NCBI GenBank assembly: GCA_018340375.1
Contig: JAFFJZ010000002.1
Location: forward strand, 22,586,001 to 22,650,000
Direction: 5' to 3'
DNA from: Gonatopus flavifemur
Lineage: Eukaryota; Arthropoda; Insecta; Hymenoptera; Dryinidae
Length of the DNA stretch: 64,000 nucleotides
In this document: one piece after another, positions 50,896 through 63,157 of the stretch
How the letters are laid out: every line of letters begins with the position of its first letter
Position numbering within the stretch: the first letter of the stretch is position 1
Made by a program: the position numbers and the translations under genes
The notes under the pieces: generated by a model
Seen by the model: only the letters and a program-made list of their open reading frames with translations
Database searches by the model: none
Told to the model about the DNA's origin: nothing

Positions 50896-51144
50896 CACTG
50901 TAAGAAAAAGTTCTTTTTGGAAATGTAGAAAATATAACTGTAATTTTTAACAGCCACTCTCTTCTGAATTTTCAGAAAAATTTTCTCAGAATTTGAGAAA
51001 ATTCACTGAATTTTTAGAATACACTCCGGAATTGAGTTGAATTTCTCCCGATTAAGAAAACTCATCTGAATATCCAGAACAAAGTGGCTATAAACAGTTG
51101 TAGTCATTTTTCTTGAATTTTCGAAAAGAATTTTTCCTGCAGTG
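50896..51144. mobile_element. CACTGTAAG-group foldback MITE, TG-flanked
   Basis: The left arm CACTGTAAGAAAAAGTTC pairs with the right arm, which read inward from 51144 is CACTGCAGGAAAAATTCT. Complementarity runs about 90 bp and includes ACAGCCACTCTCTTCTGAAT against ATAGCCACTTTGTTCTGGAT. TG flanks both sides, suggesting a 2-bp target duplication. No coding capacity. Confidence 0.75.
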
Positions 51145-51149
51145 TGTGA

Positions 51150-53145
51150 TTATTTGAGAAATTCGTGACGCGGTGCTTAAAAAAAAAGTAGAGATAAACT
51201 GGTTCCATAGTAAAAATGCTACAGTAATCTGAACGGCTCGAAACGCTGTTCTAGAGAAAAAGTGGAAATAAAAACTTTCTGTATAGTTTCTTGAAATAAT
51301 TATTCAACATGTCAATGCATGTGGCCCTATTTTTTTTTTTAATTGATTCAATGGATTTTCAATTAGTCGAATCAATGACGAAAATGGAATCATATGCACT
51401 TAAAAGTTGAATAGTTATTTCAACTAATATTTTTTTTCGTGTTCTTTCTCAAATAGTGTACAAGCCTTGTGAAATACTGAAGCATTTCTACAAAAGCAAT
51501 TGTTTCAGATTGAAAGAAAAAGCACATAATCGAAGCAATTTTTGTACGAAACCTCCCCATAATTCTCCGGATGGTAGAGAGAAGAAGCTTTCCTGAAAGT
51601 CACAAATCGCTTGGAAATTGTAATTTTTATGCTGCACGTAAATTTCAAGGAGAGGTTTGGAATCATCACGTATTTTAAAATTCTTGCACAATATGGTTAT
51701 TTCATTGGATTAAATTCAGCTTTCTACATTTTTCCATTGATTAGCGTTATTCTACACGGAAAAAAAAGTGAGCTCATAAAAATCATTTCTCTTGTGTTTT
51801 TTCTTTTATACGACATCGGAGCTTTTGAGTTATTGAATTGTGAATTTCACAGCATCGACGAGGAAAAAATTACAATTTATGAGAGAACAACAGATAATTC
51901 TATTTTTACGTGAACCATATGACAACTTGCAATATCAAAATATCGATTCAAAGGTTCGAAGCGATACATTGTCGCCTTATGCAATTCATTGCTGGAAATT
52001 CAAATTGCGATATCAGAAGCAAAGTAAAGTTGTTTTTGGAGTTGGAATTCTTGCGACTGAATTGTAACTTTCATTACCGTTTTATGAAAATTTATCTAAA
52101 CAACGTTCGAATAAATCGAATCACAAAGTTCTCCTTTGAGTGATGAATTATGTTACTCTTTATACTATACAGGTCAGAGGAAATTTTGAACTCTCAAATT
52201 GAACCAACTGTACTTCATTGTGCAGCGTCTAAACAATAATTCTAATGGAAAAATGATTGGATTTTTTTCTTAATTTCAATATGAAAATAATATCACTTGA
52301 GGAGTTTTTTTGTGAACTTTCAATAAATATCTTTTGAAGCACCTCAATCGATGTTCCACGCACTCGGTACAAATGGAGTGAAGAAAGAATTGATATGAAA
52401 TGCAATTTGTGAATAATCGTATCGCATATATCATTGTTATTGAACTAAGCACAATGAATATTCATCAGAGAATGAGTTGAAACACGTGTCCTGATCTCAG
52501 AAAAACATATCTTTCCCGGTGTAATATTGAATTTCTTGATACTGTTCGAGTACTCATTAATATTACAATTACCATCGGCGTAATTTAACGTCTCAATCAT
52601 GTAAGTTCTCACTTAATAAATCTAATTACCTTATCAGATATAAACGTGCTTTCCGTTTCGTGCTTAATATATCTGATCGGAGAACCTTTCAACTTATCTC
52701 ATGTCATAAATATTGCAATAATACTGTTCCTGTATGACCATTCATTACTTCAGTAATATACCTGAGAAAAAACAAAATATACCTTTGGAGTATTCATTAA
52801 ATAATAATATCAGCAAACGTGAAAGGTTCAGACATTGCGAGATTCAATCGATTGATATCAACTCACGTTTTATTATTTTCATTCAACGAATTAAAAATTT
52901 TTCTTCTCTTTGCACTTGATTGGGAATTATCATCAGATTGATCAGATATTTTATAGGGATCTGTCTAGAATTAAATACGAATTACCTCAGTGAGAATGAA
53001 CTCATCGATCTGAATCGGAAAGTTCATGCAGTATTCTAATGAGTTTGAATATTTTCTGGATTTAATGCTTCGAAACGATTCTTCACGGAAAACCCTGGAA
53101 ATTTTGCACCAGCTTCAATGAAAATTCAGTATCTAGAATTGAGAG
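51150..53145. other. AT-rich non-coding stretch
   Basis: No supported gene. The 100-codon + strand frame at 51611-51913 is rich in F, I and L and could resemble membrane segments, but that is the expected reading of AT-rich DNA. ACACGGAAAAAAAAGTGAG at 51754 may be a stray CACGGAG-type end. Confidence 0.4.
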
Positions 53146-53150
53146 GATCA

Positions 53151-53375
53151 TTAACCCTCAGTTACCCCACGGGGGTCTAAAGGGAACAAGAGGTTTTAGA
53201 AAATCTAATGTTCTGTTCATGGGGGTGAAGAGGGACGATTCGACACCAGAACAGGGATAAAGTTTAAGAACCATAGTAAATTTTGGATACTGGAAGAAGC
53301 TCCATTTAGTTGATTGCAACACACAACAAGAGATTAATAAAACATGCAAAAATACGTGGGGTAACTGAGGGTTAA
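53151..53375. mobile_element. piggyBac-like MITE with TTAA target duplications
   Basis: TTAA at 53151-53154 and 53372-53375 brackets a 217-bp element. The perfect 17-bp terminal inverted repeats are CCCTCAGTTACCCCACG (53155-53171) and its exact reverse complement (53355-53371). TTAA duplication with termini beginning CCC is diagnostic of the piggyBac superfamily. The element has no transposase; the 88-codon minus-strand frame across it shows no piggyBac domain. Perfect TIR identity suggests a fairly recent insertion. Confidence 0.9.
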
Positions 53376-53577
53376 CAATCCGAAAATCCTGCATAATTCC
53401 GTTTAATAGGCATAACGCATTCATGTGTTATGAATAAAATGACACTCGCGTTTCGTGAAAAAATCGTGCTTTGATTTACCAAAAATTATGAGATCCATTG
53501 TATTTTGTTGTGTATAAGGAAAGCTTACTCAGCTGATATATTATACATTAGTGTTTATAAATATAAAGTGTTTATAA

Positions 53578-53763
53578 ATATCGTCCCCTTATCGCGAGAG
53601 AATTGTTTTTTCATAAAAAATGAGGGATTTTTACCCCACTTTGATGGATTCTCTAAAAATGGATAAAAACTTCACCAAATTATAGTGAAAAATTCCCCAT
53701 CTATGGAGGAACTTTGCTTCTACCATTTCTTGAAGGGAAATTCCACAATCAATCTTCACAGTG
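53578..53763. mobile_element. CACTGT-ended element, copy related to 11451
   Basis: The right end CACAGTG is followed by TA. ATCGTCCCCTTATCGCG and GAATTGTTTTTTCATAAAAA near the left match 11499-11540. The text between 53610 and 53720 is partly self-complementary (GATGGATTCTC/ATGGATAAAAAC words, TTCCCCATCTATGGAGG). The left terminus is not clear. Confidence 0.5.
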
Positions 53764-53769
53764 TACATT

Positions 53770-54650
53770 TATAATTTATGCTCTCTTTGTATATCCAGTA
53801 CTCTGCAATCATTGGTATAATAATGAATTCTTGAATGTATTAAATTTATGATGCAACAAATTAATTATTATATTCTCATGTACCAAGCATCGACTGTTGA
53901 TTTCTAGAAAATGAATCACGTTTATGAATATTAGTATGCAATAGCGGGCTAGACTTTCCTCATACACGACGAGATGTTTGATTTCTTTTATGAATTCTAT
54001 GACATTAACGAACAATTCATCATCACCTGCGAACGAAGCGATCGCCATGTAGGTTAATAATTTGCGAGCGACGTTTAGAATATGAAAATATCAGCGATGC
54101 GAGCATAGCGTGCTCTTTCTGAATCACACAGATGCTAGTGATGAAGCATTTATCAAATTTTGTAGCCAAGTGCAATCCAGAACGCGTGATCTACATTTTA
54201 TCTACGTCCTCCTAACGAGATTCTGATGATAATTCTTGTCAAAACGCAAACTGAATCGACGAGGTTGACCTGAACAGATCCAATTGATGAATTTCCAATC
54301 GGATAAATGTTCAGGTCAATTTAGAAGTCTAAAAAACCACGAACCATTCATCCCTACGCATAGAAAAAAAAATACAGAATGAATTCATTGCATGAAAGTT
54401 GCTGTAAAAATTTTACGAAATTATTCAACTCGTATTTTGACTCGTGGTCAATTTCTTCACATTCTAGAAATTTCTGCGTGATCCTTATCTCAATTTCACC
54501 TTTCTCAAAGGTGAAGAAAATAGATGCGTGTTTGGAGATAGAATTTCACTGTCCTGTGTGTGCCCTGAAACTACTTTCATTTCGAGAATTTGTCCCCCGT
54601 CGGTTCCATGCTGTATTTTCTTGATATATGCTGTGAATTCTGTATTAAAT
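53770..54650. other. AT-rich non-coding stretch
   Basis: No supported gene. Overlapping frames of 79-81 codons on opposite strands show no known motif. Confidence 0.4.
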
Positions 54651-54655
54651 AAGTG

Positions 54656-54879
54656 CACGGAGACAAATATACGGTAATGGATACTCTGACGAATAGTGAT
54701 TTGGTGACAGATATTTCAAAATTGTGATAAATACCATTCAGAATCGGAGTGGGTGCGATAAACTGTTTACATTGCCATCGTAATGATCACCAAATCGTGA
54801 GTCGTTACTCAATTCCTATTCTAAAGTCGCGACGAGAACTAGAGCGTATGGTAATCAATCCTATATATTCTTCTCCGTT
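54656..54879. mobile_element. CACGGAG-group MITE, TG-flanked
   Basis: The left end CACGGAGACAAATATACGG and the right end (read inward from 54879: AACGGAGAAGAATATATAGG) form imperfect inverted repeats. An inner pair, GATTTGGTGAC (54702) and GATCACCAAATC (54785), supports folding. TG lies outside both ends, as in the elements at 5299 and 50896. Confidence 0.6.
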
Positions 54880-54884
54880 TGCTC

Positions 54885-57180
54885 AATTCATCTTCATCCC
54901 AAAGGGATTCTCAACAAAATTCATTTATTAATTCAATATGAAAAGTTTAGAACTTCGTCATTTATTATCATTCTCTAAATCGAGCTGTACGAGGTGTTCT
55001 TACAAGTTACGCTATCAACTTGAGAAGTAATTTCATTCTCAACAACGCAATTTATCTTCGAGTGAAATTAAGCTCCTAAAGTAGTTTATTGTTACAATAA
55101 ATTCATAATATGTGTATCATTACATGATACACGTCGTTACACGTACATCAATGTTCCCTTCGCAAATACGTTTAATAAATTTCAACGCGTGCACAAATTC
55201 TTACCTTTAATAATCCGGACTCTCTATTATACAGAGTATAAATTATATGAAAATATCAGATTCTCATAGGTTGTTGTGTAATGAAGCGACTTATCGAAGC
55301 GCTCTTTGTTTTCGATAGAGGATTTTTTAACTCGAGAAAATTTTAAATTTGTATCAAAAGAAGTGATATAAGAAGCGACGATGCTTGTTAAGATTTCTTT
55401 TCTTTCAGTTTGCTTTATTCACTCCAAATCCTTTCCAGCAACTAGATACAGTTGTTGCTGTTACTAATTCGAAGTTGCCTTTACTACAGCTTTTATCACC
55501 GGCTTCTATTCTTTTTATTATTCGGAACTAATTTTCACAACTAACTTCAGTTCATTCGGTCAAATAAATTACTTTTTTCGGTGTTCTCCGGTTTTGAAGG
55601 TGGATAAAAGAATCGTCATTCTTTCATGAATTTTTTCCCTTTTATTATTCTCATGAAATTGAATGATTTGAGTGAAATTTGAAATCCTCAGAGCTTGATC
55701 TGCACGGAATTGGAAATTTCAATTTTTTGTTTAAACTTGCTCCAAAAAAAACTCCACATCTGGAGATTATCTGAGATGTTTTGTGGATCAACTAGCCCTG
55801 CGATAGTGGTTCAAATTCGTCACCGAGTACTGTGCTAATGTAGAGTTGAGTCTGAATTTTCACATGGATGAAAAAGTTTTCAACAAGTCTTATAAACATT
55901 GTCTCAGCTGAGAATTATGTCAAAATCCTCGATGATTATATTAATACTAACAAAAAATCAACGAATATATCAATGTATCCTCAAAAATAGCATAAAAAGA
56001 AACAAAGTGATCACATAAATCAAAAATCCTCAATGAATAGTTTTGTAGTAAACCGAAAATACAAAACCAAATAACGCTCTCTATAGTATCAATTTTATTC
56101 TCATTTATATTAAACATCTTATCATAGAAATTGTATTCAACTTATTTGAAATAATAATACTTATCTCACAAGCTCATAGCGATAGTTTATAGTGGTAGCT
56201 TAGTACCGTCACAAAATACACTAGATTTATTGCTATATCTTCTAATTATTTTGCCCATATATGCACTACCCTGTCAGAATGATTGATTTGTGAATTTTTC
56301 GCAGGCCTACCACGATGCTATTTTTCTCTGGTCAAGGAAAAATGCCAGAAAGGAAAATGAAATTCTTTAATTGAATGAAAGAAAACAAAACAAACAAACA
56401 AAATAAACGAAATAAAAAATAAACAAACAATATGAAACAGAAAGGTTAAGAGAAAAATGTATGTGGCGAGAGAGATCAACCCTGTCGTGTCACGAATACG
56501 AGACCGAGTGTTCAAACATACACACACTACAGCTGGAGAACCCCCGTTGTCTTTATTTTGTTCTCACAAGGATGCAGGTACGAATGCTAACTAATCTTGG
56601 GGTGACGCTCGTTAAACCCCGTCGAGTGACTGTGAACGATCACCAGTTGAGAGTACAAACGATGGATCTTCGGTGACCAGTGGTGGGGCAACGATCTTTT
56701 TTACCTCGTGAGTTACAGACATCAAAATGAAAGAGTAAGATGACATTCATATGTATTAGAGTTTCGAAAATAGGGAACGAATATAGTTACTTTTGTCGTC
56801 CTTTGATTTATTGATTTTGAAATGTGAGGAAGGTTTGTGTGCTCTCTAGTTCTTTTTTTCTTCGTTCTCATTTTTAAAAGGGATTTTTTGAAACATAAAA
56901 CCATATTGATTTTCAAACTCTTCCCTGTTCTTTGTTTCATTATTGAATTTATTGTTTCAGAGAATTTCTTCTTTGAATTGAGACCAAAGCGGCAAATATC
57001 AAGAACGTTTAGATTGTGATACGAAAGAATAGTTCTAATCTTTGCACAAATGTCATAAAAATTGTTGAAAATAGGGCAATTTTTCATAGAATCTATGAGA
57101 ATTTCTTAGCTTTCTTTTGATAACATCATTGATTGAAATATTCATCTCTCATGAATGAAATCCAACAAAAAAAAACTATG
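54885..57180. other. non-coding stretch with a GC-richer patch
   Basis: Mostly AT-rich. Positions 56385-56425 are an A/C-rich simple tract (AAACAAACAAACAAAATAAA). Positions 56460-56700 are GC-richer and contain ATGCAG followed by GTACGA at 56572, which could be a short first coding exon plus donor site, but nothing downstream confirms it. Confidence 0.35.
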
Positions 57181-57183
57181 GAA

Positions 57184-57557
57184 TACACGGAGAAAAAGGA
57201 ATTCGCTGTGGCAGCAAAATCTACTTTTGCTGGGTTCCTTTTGCCAGAGCAGCAAATTTTTTGCTGTGTCAGCAAACTATTTGCTGTTCCAGCAATCTTG
57301 TTAGCTGCGCCAGCGAATTCTTAGCTCTGGCAGCAAAAAATGTTTGCTATCCCAGTAAAATTTGTTTGCTATTCTATATATAATACTGAAAATTTGCTGG
57401 CGGAGCCAACATTTTTTGCTGCCACAGCTGAAAAATTGCTGTCGTAGCTAACACGATTGCTGTTATAGCAAATTTTTAGCTAGGTCAGCAAAAAATGTTG
57501 CTATTCTATATATAATACCTCGATTTGCTGCGTCAGCAAATTTTTTCTCTCCGTGTA
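57184..57557. mobile_element. CACGGAG-group MITE filled with GCTGNNNCAGC palindromes
   Basis: TA-CACGGAGAAAAAGGAATTC at the left and its counterpart (read inward from 57557: TACACGGAGAGAAAAAATTT) bound a 374-bp element; the flanking TA is included in the coordinates. Between them the interrupted palindrome GCTG-N3-CAGC or a one-mismatch form occurs about a dozen times (TGTGGCAGC, TGTGTCAGC, TGTTCCAGC, TGCGCCAGC, TGCCACAGC, TGCGTCAGC and others), spaced roughly every 25-30 bp. The sequence TTGCTATTCTATATATAATA occurs twice inside. No protein is encoded. Confidence 0.8.
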
Positions 57558-57559
57558 TG

Positions 57560-57920
57560 TTATCTCAAATTCTCTCAAAAATTGCTATAGTATAATGTTA
57601 TGAAAATTTTTACTTCTTCAGTTCAGAATATTCACAAGTATATATATTTATATTCTTTGAGAAACTATCACAATCCTTCCTCATTCATCTCTTTGATCAT
57701 CACAAACCCGAAGATTCAAGAGCATTTAGATCATCACTTTAATGAATATTTGAATAGTAACGCCTTAGGTATTTTGATTGATTGATTTTCACCTTGGGAA
57801 CAATAAAGAATTATTTGTTGGCTAATAGAAGCATGAAGAAAATCTTTGATAATTGTAGATTTTTACTGTTGCAACACCTACGTGTGATAATACTATGAAA
57901 TAGTATATTTGTTGTATATT
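57560..57920. other. AT-rich non-coding stretch
   Basis: No supported feature between the two elements. Confidence 0.5.
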
Positions 57921-57926
57921 ATTATA

Positions 57927-58130
57927 CACTGAGAGGAAAACAATCTTGATCGAGTTCAATTCGATACTCTTTCGATTCAAGAAAACTTTTTTTGAATCGT
58001 AAAAGCAGTTTCTTGAATTTCTTAATTAATACAACGTGACGTGGAGATCATTTCTTTACGCCAAATGCACATCTTGGGATAAAAGGAAAAGAAATATTCT
58101 CTTGGGAAAAGCCAGTTTTTCTCTCAGTTT
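57927..58130. mobile_element. possible CACTGAG-group MITE
   Basis: TA precedes CACTGAGAGGAAAACAATC. The sequence near 58130, read inward, gives AAACTGAGAGAAAAACTGGC, matching at 16 of 20 aligned positions. An internal TTCGATTCAAGAAAAC / TTTTGAATCG pair adds support. The right boundary is approximate. Confidence 0.4.
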
Positions 58131-58134
58131 TATC

Positions 58135-59250
58135 CATGTGAACATAGAGATGGGGTCAACTTTAATCCTATCAAGCTTGAAAGCTGGAAATAGCCTTATG
58201 TTTATGTTCATATGCGTGAAAAATTGTGTTCTAAGACGGGTAATTTATATTATTATGCTGATCTATCTATGCCATATGATAAGCGAAGGGATCGTTTTCT
58301 AGATTCAGATTTAATTAGATTGATTATTCGATGGCCAATAACCTTTCGATGGTTTTGTCAAAATGTAAAAGAAAACGGGACATTAGTTCGAAATTTTGAG
58401 TTTATCGTTTATTGACATACATTTTTTCTCAGTAAATTTTCATGTTGATGTTATTGTAGCGTAGAACCACATCACAAACCCAATAACACAATCGATTCCT
58501 GATTTATAATAGTTTAGAAGTAGTGGAAATTGAACAATGTTTAATCGAACGCGTTAAGATTGTCACAATCAACTAAGGAAAATGAAATAAATCGTAATGG
58601 AAATTCTTGTAAGAAACTTCAATAATTTGCTGCTTTGTTTTTGCATACTTCATCAACTATTTGTATTCTGTATCTTCTATGCATATGAAACATTATTCGC
58701 AGCTTTGTTGGAAAATTGCCCAAAAAGAGAAAGCGCCTATTGTTCATGATCGTTGCAAAGACACCTAGGGACGAACACGTGTGTCTCACATATAATGAAA
58801 GTGATAAGGATAAATACATACCCCTTTCTAGAAGAATAGTTTACAATTCAATGAGATATACCATATGACAATATATATTTTTTACGGTTATGAATAACAC
58901 TTCACGTAGGATGTTATAATGATTTTTGAGCAACAACTTTTAATCAGTTTTAGACAGCACTTCTCATTCGCAACCATTCAACTACTTCGATTGTATTGTA
59001 CTTTCCTTCTCGCAAACTCATTGCACCAGAAAATTTTTGCATGTATTCCTTCTCAAACGGTGCACTCTACAAGTTTGTAAAGTTCTCACTAGAATCTGAG
59101 AGTTCTATTCCAATGCACTTCCAGTTACTTTTGAAACGCTGAAAAATGAATGAATGTATGGTATGGTGTTAGATCTGTTTTATTTACATCTTGAGACGTT
59201 TTTGAGCGTTGAAAAAGTCACTATAAGACCCAAATAAAAATTTACCATTA
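58135..59250. other. AT-rich non-coding stretch
   Basis: No supported gene or terminus. Confidence 0.5.
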
Positions 59251-59256
59251 ATTCTA

Positions 59257-59424
59257 CACGGAGACAAATGAGATTTCGAATATGACAACATTTTTTACTG
59301 ACGTAGCAGGATGAGTGATAAATAGTGTGATTTTTTTTACTACATTGTGTTGTAAAAAATTTCACTATTCCACTTATCCTGCTACTTTAGTATAATAATA
59401 TTTGAAACATTATTTTTCTCTGTG
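59257..59424. mobile_element. CACGGAG-group hairpin MITE, TA-flanked
   Basis: TA (59255-59256 and 59425-59426) flanks both ends. The left arm CACGGAGACAAATGAGATTT pairs with the right arm, read inward CACAGAGAAAAATAATGTTT. GTAGCAGGATGAGTGATAAA pairs with GTAGCAGGATAAGTGGAATA on the other strand. The arms are about 84 bp, so the 168-bp element is essentially a single imperfect hairpin. Confidence 0.8.
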
Positions 59425-59427
59425 TAT

Positions 59428-59832
59428 GGTAGTGCAACGTAGCCCAGGATTAGACGATTCTTGATGTTAGTGAATAAAACAACCGGCAATTTTGAAATAA
59501 TAACACGATTCCATGCTTCACCAATCCGTTTTTCCCAACATAGAACCAGAACAGTAGACCAAGTGTGGACCAAGACTGATGGTCGTAGCCAAAATTGAGC
59601 AGTCTCGCTGTTGTCAATTTTTGGTGCAACACTTATTGATGTTACTCAGTCTGTATTGGGCCAAGGATTGGCGACAGGTGGCTCCAGGTTTAAAAGAATG
59701 CTGAGACAATTGTAGATTAAAGAAACCAATTCATTAACTATCAATAACAGTACAGGATTTTGTCGTAATTTAATCAACAAGATTTATGAATTAGTCTTGT
59801 CAGTGTTGGAGCGAGAAATTGTTATATAAGGA
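59428..59832. mobile_element. CCCATRTAAAAATTT-family element, partial copy
   Basis: GGTAGTGCAACGTAGCCCAGG, CAATTGTAGATTAAAGAAA and TTGTCAGTGTTGGAGCGAGA parallel the copy at 37600-37960 over about 350 bp. The right end (TGTTATATAAGGA) is a degraded version of TTTTTATACGGA. It abuts the MITE at 59257-59424. Confidence 0.5.
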
Positions 59833-59839
59833 TTTACAC

Positions 59840-62545
59840 AATCAAACGGTTTCGAAATAAAACCTTTAAAACCGTTCTATCAAGGAATCATAATTTTAGT
59901 TAAGAATGAGTGTACCTCGTATTTATATTGAGACACAGCTAATATATCTTCTCCATATTCCTCAAAATTATGGCGAATCTCAATTCTAAAAGGCAATTTC
60001 CTCGATATGAATTTTATCATACACTCCCACTCGATACCGTTCAAATTTATTATTTCTACGTGTAACGTAAAGCCGATGAACTTCATAACTCTCTCATCGC
60101 AGTAGGCGAATAAGAACAAAACCCTACTCCGGGAACAGATACTAAATTTTGTCTAGAGTATACATTTATCGCGTACATCTTACATGGAATTACAAGAAAG
60201 ATGTTCACTCGAAAGCTATTCAAGTCGAAACCCTCATCAACATCAATATACAAACTCTTGGTTCTAACTCGATCGTAAACCACTAATCCTCCCATTATCC
60301 TATCGCATGTATCCTTATCAACGAATTTTCATAAATTCGTGGATACGAATGTACATAACTTTCATATTTGATTTTCATAAACAATTAGACCGTAACGACG
60401 AATGAGAATTCGGTTGGACGTTTCGAATCGATACCGAGAAACTCGGAGGGAAAAAAAATGACAATGGCTAAACGAGTGAACAACGTAAACGTAGAAATCA
60501 CAGTTAATCGGATTGAGGAAAGAACGAAATCACGTGGCTGAGACATAAACTCAATTTGGCGCAAATCAATCTGTACGACGCGATGCTTTCAAAAAGATTG
60601 ACACTAATGCGATGCTCGACTCCAGCAAAACAGGATTTAATTTGCCAATAACGGAATTTTTGTTGATCTTCTGTTGAAGATTAACGAGTCTCCAAGAGAT
60701 TGGATTATTTATCCACAGTGGTTTTCGTCAAAGTGAGAATTATTTCAAATCGCATTGGTTTTCTTCTCTTGAAAGCGATCTCGAGTATTTTTTTTGTCGT
60801 ATTGTATTTAGTATCGTTACTAACAGACGATCGTATAAAAGTTAATTGAATTCAAAAGATGAATTGGATAAAAAGATAAGAGCATGTTTTTTTTTTGTTT
60901 CTTTGGTATTCCATTCCTATGTAAATTGAGTCACGTAAATGGAAACAAATCAAACTCACACCAAAAGTTTATGATGTTATGAAAATCATTTGATACGATG
61001 AAAGAATAAAGATGAAATAATAAATAAGATATATTGAGTCTAGGAATTCTTTGTTTACATCGAGATTTTAATTAGAGAGCGGGTATTAATAAACGTGAAC
61101 AGAAAGGAATGAATTTGATCTTTTATTCAACGCACGTGACGAAACATACGGCAAGGCAGACGATCGAATATTAACATCGAGAGAAGAGGAACATTCATCG
61201 ATCATAGTGATAAGACGTGCCTTCCAATTGAGATAAAGAGATTTACGATTCCATGTAGAAGTTACTTTCCCCTTTCAATTTTATCTGTAGCAAAGATCAC
61301 AGTTTCATTTTTTTCATGTGTTGGCTATGAATGGATCGTGATTGGAAATTCATTCAATCAATTTTGCATTTTCGGATCAATCCGGTCAGAAAATTCACCT
61401 TCTATCAGTGACGTTCGAACTTGTGTCATGGAATTTATGATAAATTTGGTGGGTTTCATCCTGATCTCTTATTATTCGAGGAGTGTTGGAAGGTCATTGC
61501 TCCTTTGAACAAAATGAAATTCTCCATTCGATTTTTGTAAACATTTCTAAAAATTCTATGGTTTCAGAAGCCTTTTCGCGAATGATATTTTGAGAATTTG
61601 AGATATCATTAATAAACAAAACTTCAAAAAAAAAAATTATCATTGTTTATCGTAATAATTGAAAAAGTATTGTTGATACTGTTCTCTAGTTATCGAAACT
61701 GAATTTTTGAACTAGATAAAATTTTTGGGATTGTTGAATCTCAATAATTATTAGATGAACGGAGTATTGATCCTTCGAAACCTCTCAACTATTCATCACC
61801 GCATTGCATATTGTAACATTGTATTCAATAATCAGTTTAATTTAGCTCTCTAATGACAATTGAATATAGAATAAGATTCTTAATTCTCTCTGTTGTATTT
61901 CAGCAATCTTTAAAAACAATTATAATATTGAATCAAGACAATGAAATAGAATTTCTAAAAGGGATGTTATTGAACCATGCCATGGAGAGTAGGTTCCAAA
62001 GCACTTACCTTACTCAGGAGATAAGTTAGCGAAAAATGTTAAATCTGTAACCTGCCTTAAGAAATTGTACTTACTGGTAAATCATTAGCAAAAATCTTGA
62101 TGCATTTTTCTTTTTGAAATCACAGTTCTTTTGTAATTGATTTTATTTATCATGAACAAAGATGAAAATTCTTGAATTTGTCAATGATCCTTATGGCGAT
62201 AAGCATGCTTGCTCTGTAGAATTAACAATCGTCGGTAATAGAAGCCACTTGTCGGTAAAGCAGAAAAATGTCGGTACTGATGGTTTGGACTTTATCGAAT
62301 TCAGATACCGTAGTGTTCCCTATCAGTCGAAACTCTCCAGCGGTCAATTCAGAATCTATTCCATTGGAATATCTCTTTTCTTTTTCCTCCTTACCATGAG
62401 TACATCATCCATCATTTTGCTGAATAAGAACATGCAATTGAGTCGATACATATTTTTCATGTAAAACTTTTGAATCTGTCGAAAAATTCTTTTGTCCTCT
62501 CTCATCGCTTATAACGATACTCAGGTCAAATTAGGATAAAATAAC
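59840..62545. other. AT-rich non-coding stretch
   Basis: No supported gene. The 100-codon + strand frame at 62162-62464 begins with a more balanced composition (MKILEFVNDPYGDKHACSVE) but has no recognised family and no identifiable partner exon. Confidence 0.4.
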
Positions 62546-62549
62546 AGCA

Positions 62550-62739
62550 CACAGAGCAAAATTCTTGCTGAAACAGCGATTCTGAAGAATCTTGCTGTTT
62601 TATTGAGATATTTGTCAATTCAGCAAATTTCCTAGCAGTTTCATGCTAAAAGCACGAGATTTTTGCTGTGGAAGGAATTTTTCGCTACTTCAGCGAAAAG
62701 ATTTATCATATCGGCACAGCAAATTTTCCTTTTCGAGTG
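62550..62739. mobile_element. GCTGNNNCAGC-type MITE
   Basis: The left end CACAGAGCAAAATTCTTGCT and the right end (read inward from 62739: CACTCGAAAAGGAAAATTTG, then CTG) are imperfect inverted repeats. GCTGAAACAGC, GCTACTTCAGC and paired TTGCTG/CAGCAA words recur inside, as in the element at 57184. Confidence 0.6.
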
Positions 62740-62744
62740 AAATC

Positions 62745-63120
62745 GCAAATCAAGAATTGCCGAATCATAAGAATAATATGATAAAATACAGATATTAATA
62801 CGATATCGGATAGAAAAACTCTGGAAAAGATAAAAACTAACAAATGACTCAGTATTTTCGTTCTTGAACCTTAATGAACGGTTGTTGTTCACAGCAGATT
62901 GTTATTTCTTGATAGATAATTGATTTGTCATCAAGAACAACTCGAAGAGGGTTGAGTTTTCACTGAGTAATTTGTTAATACTTCGGTTATTGATTACACA
63001 TTGAAAAGTTGCGTTTAAATGAGTGGCATTTTAGTTTGAAACTGCAATCCAACTTCTTCCATTGTGCAGACAGTTGTTCTTCGTTCTCATTTTATGTTAG
63101 AAATAAGCTACTTTTCGGTG
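62745..63120. other. AT-rich non-coding stretch
   Basis: No supported feature. Confidence 0.5.
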
Positions 63121-63157
63121 CATCTTGGATCCCATAAATGAATGAATATGACGTTAA

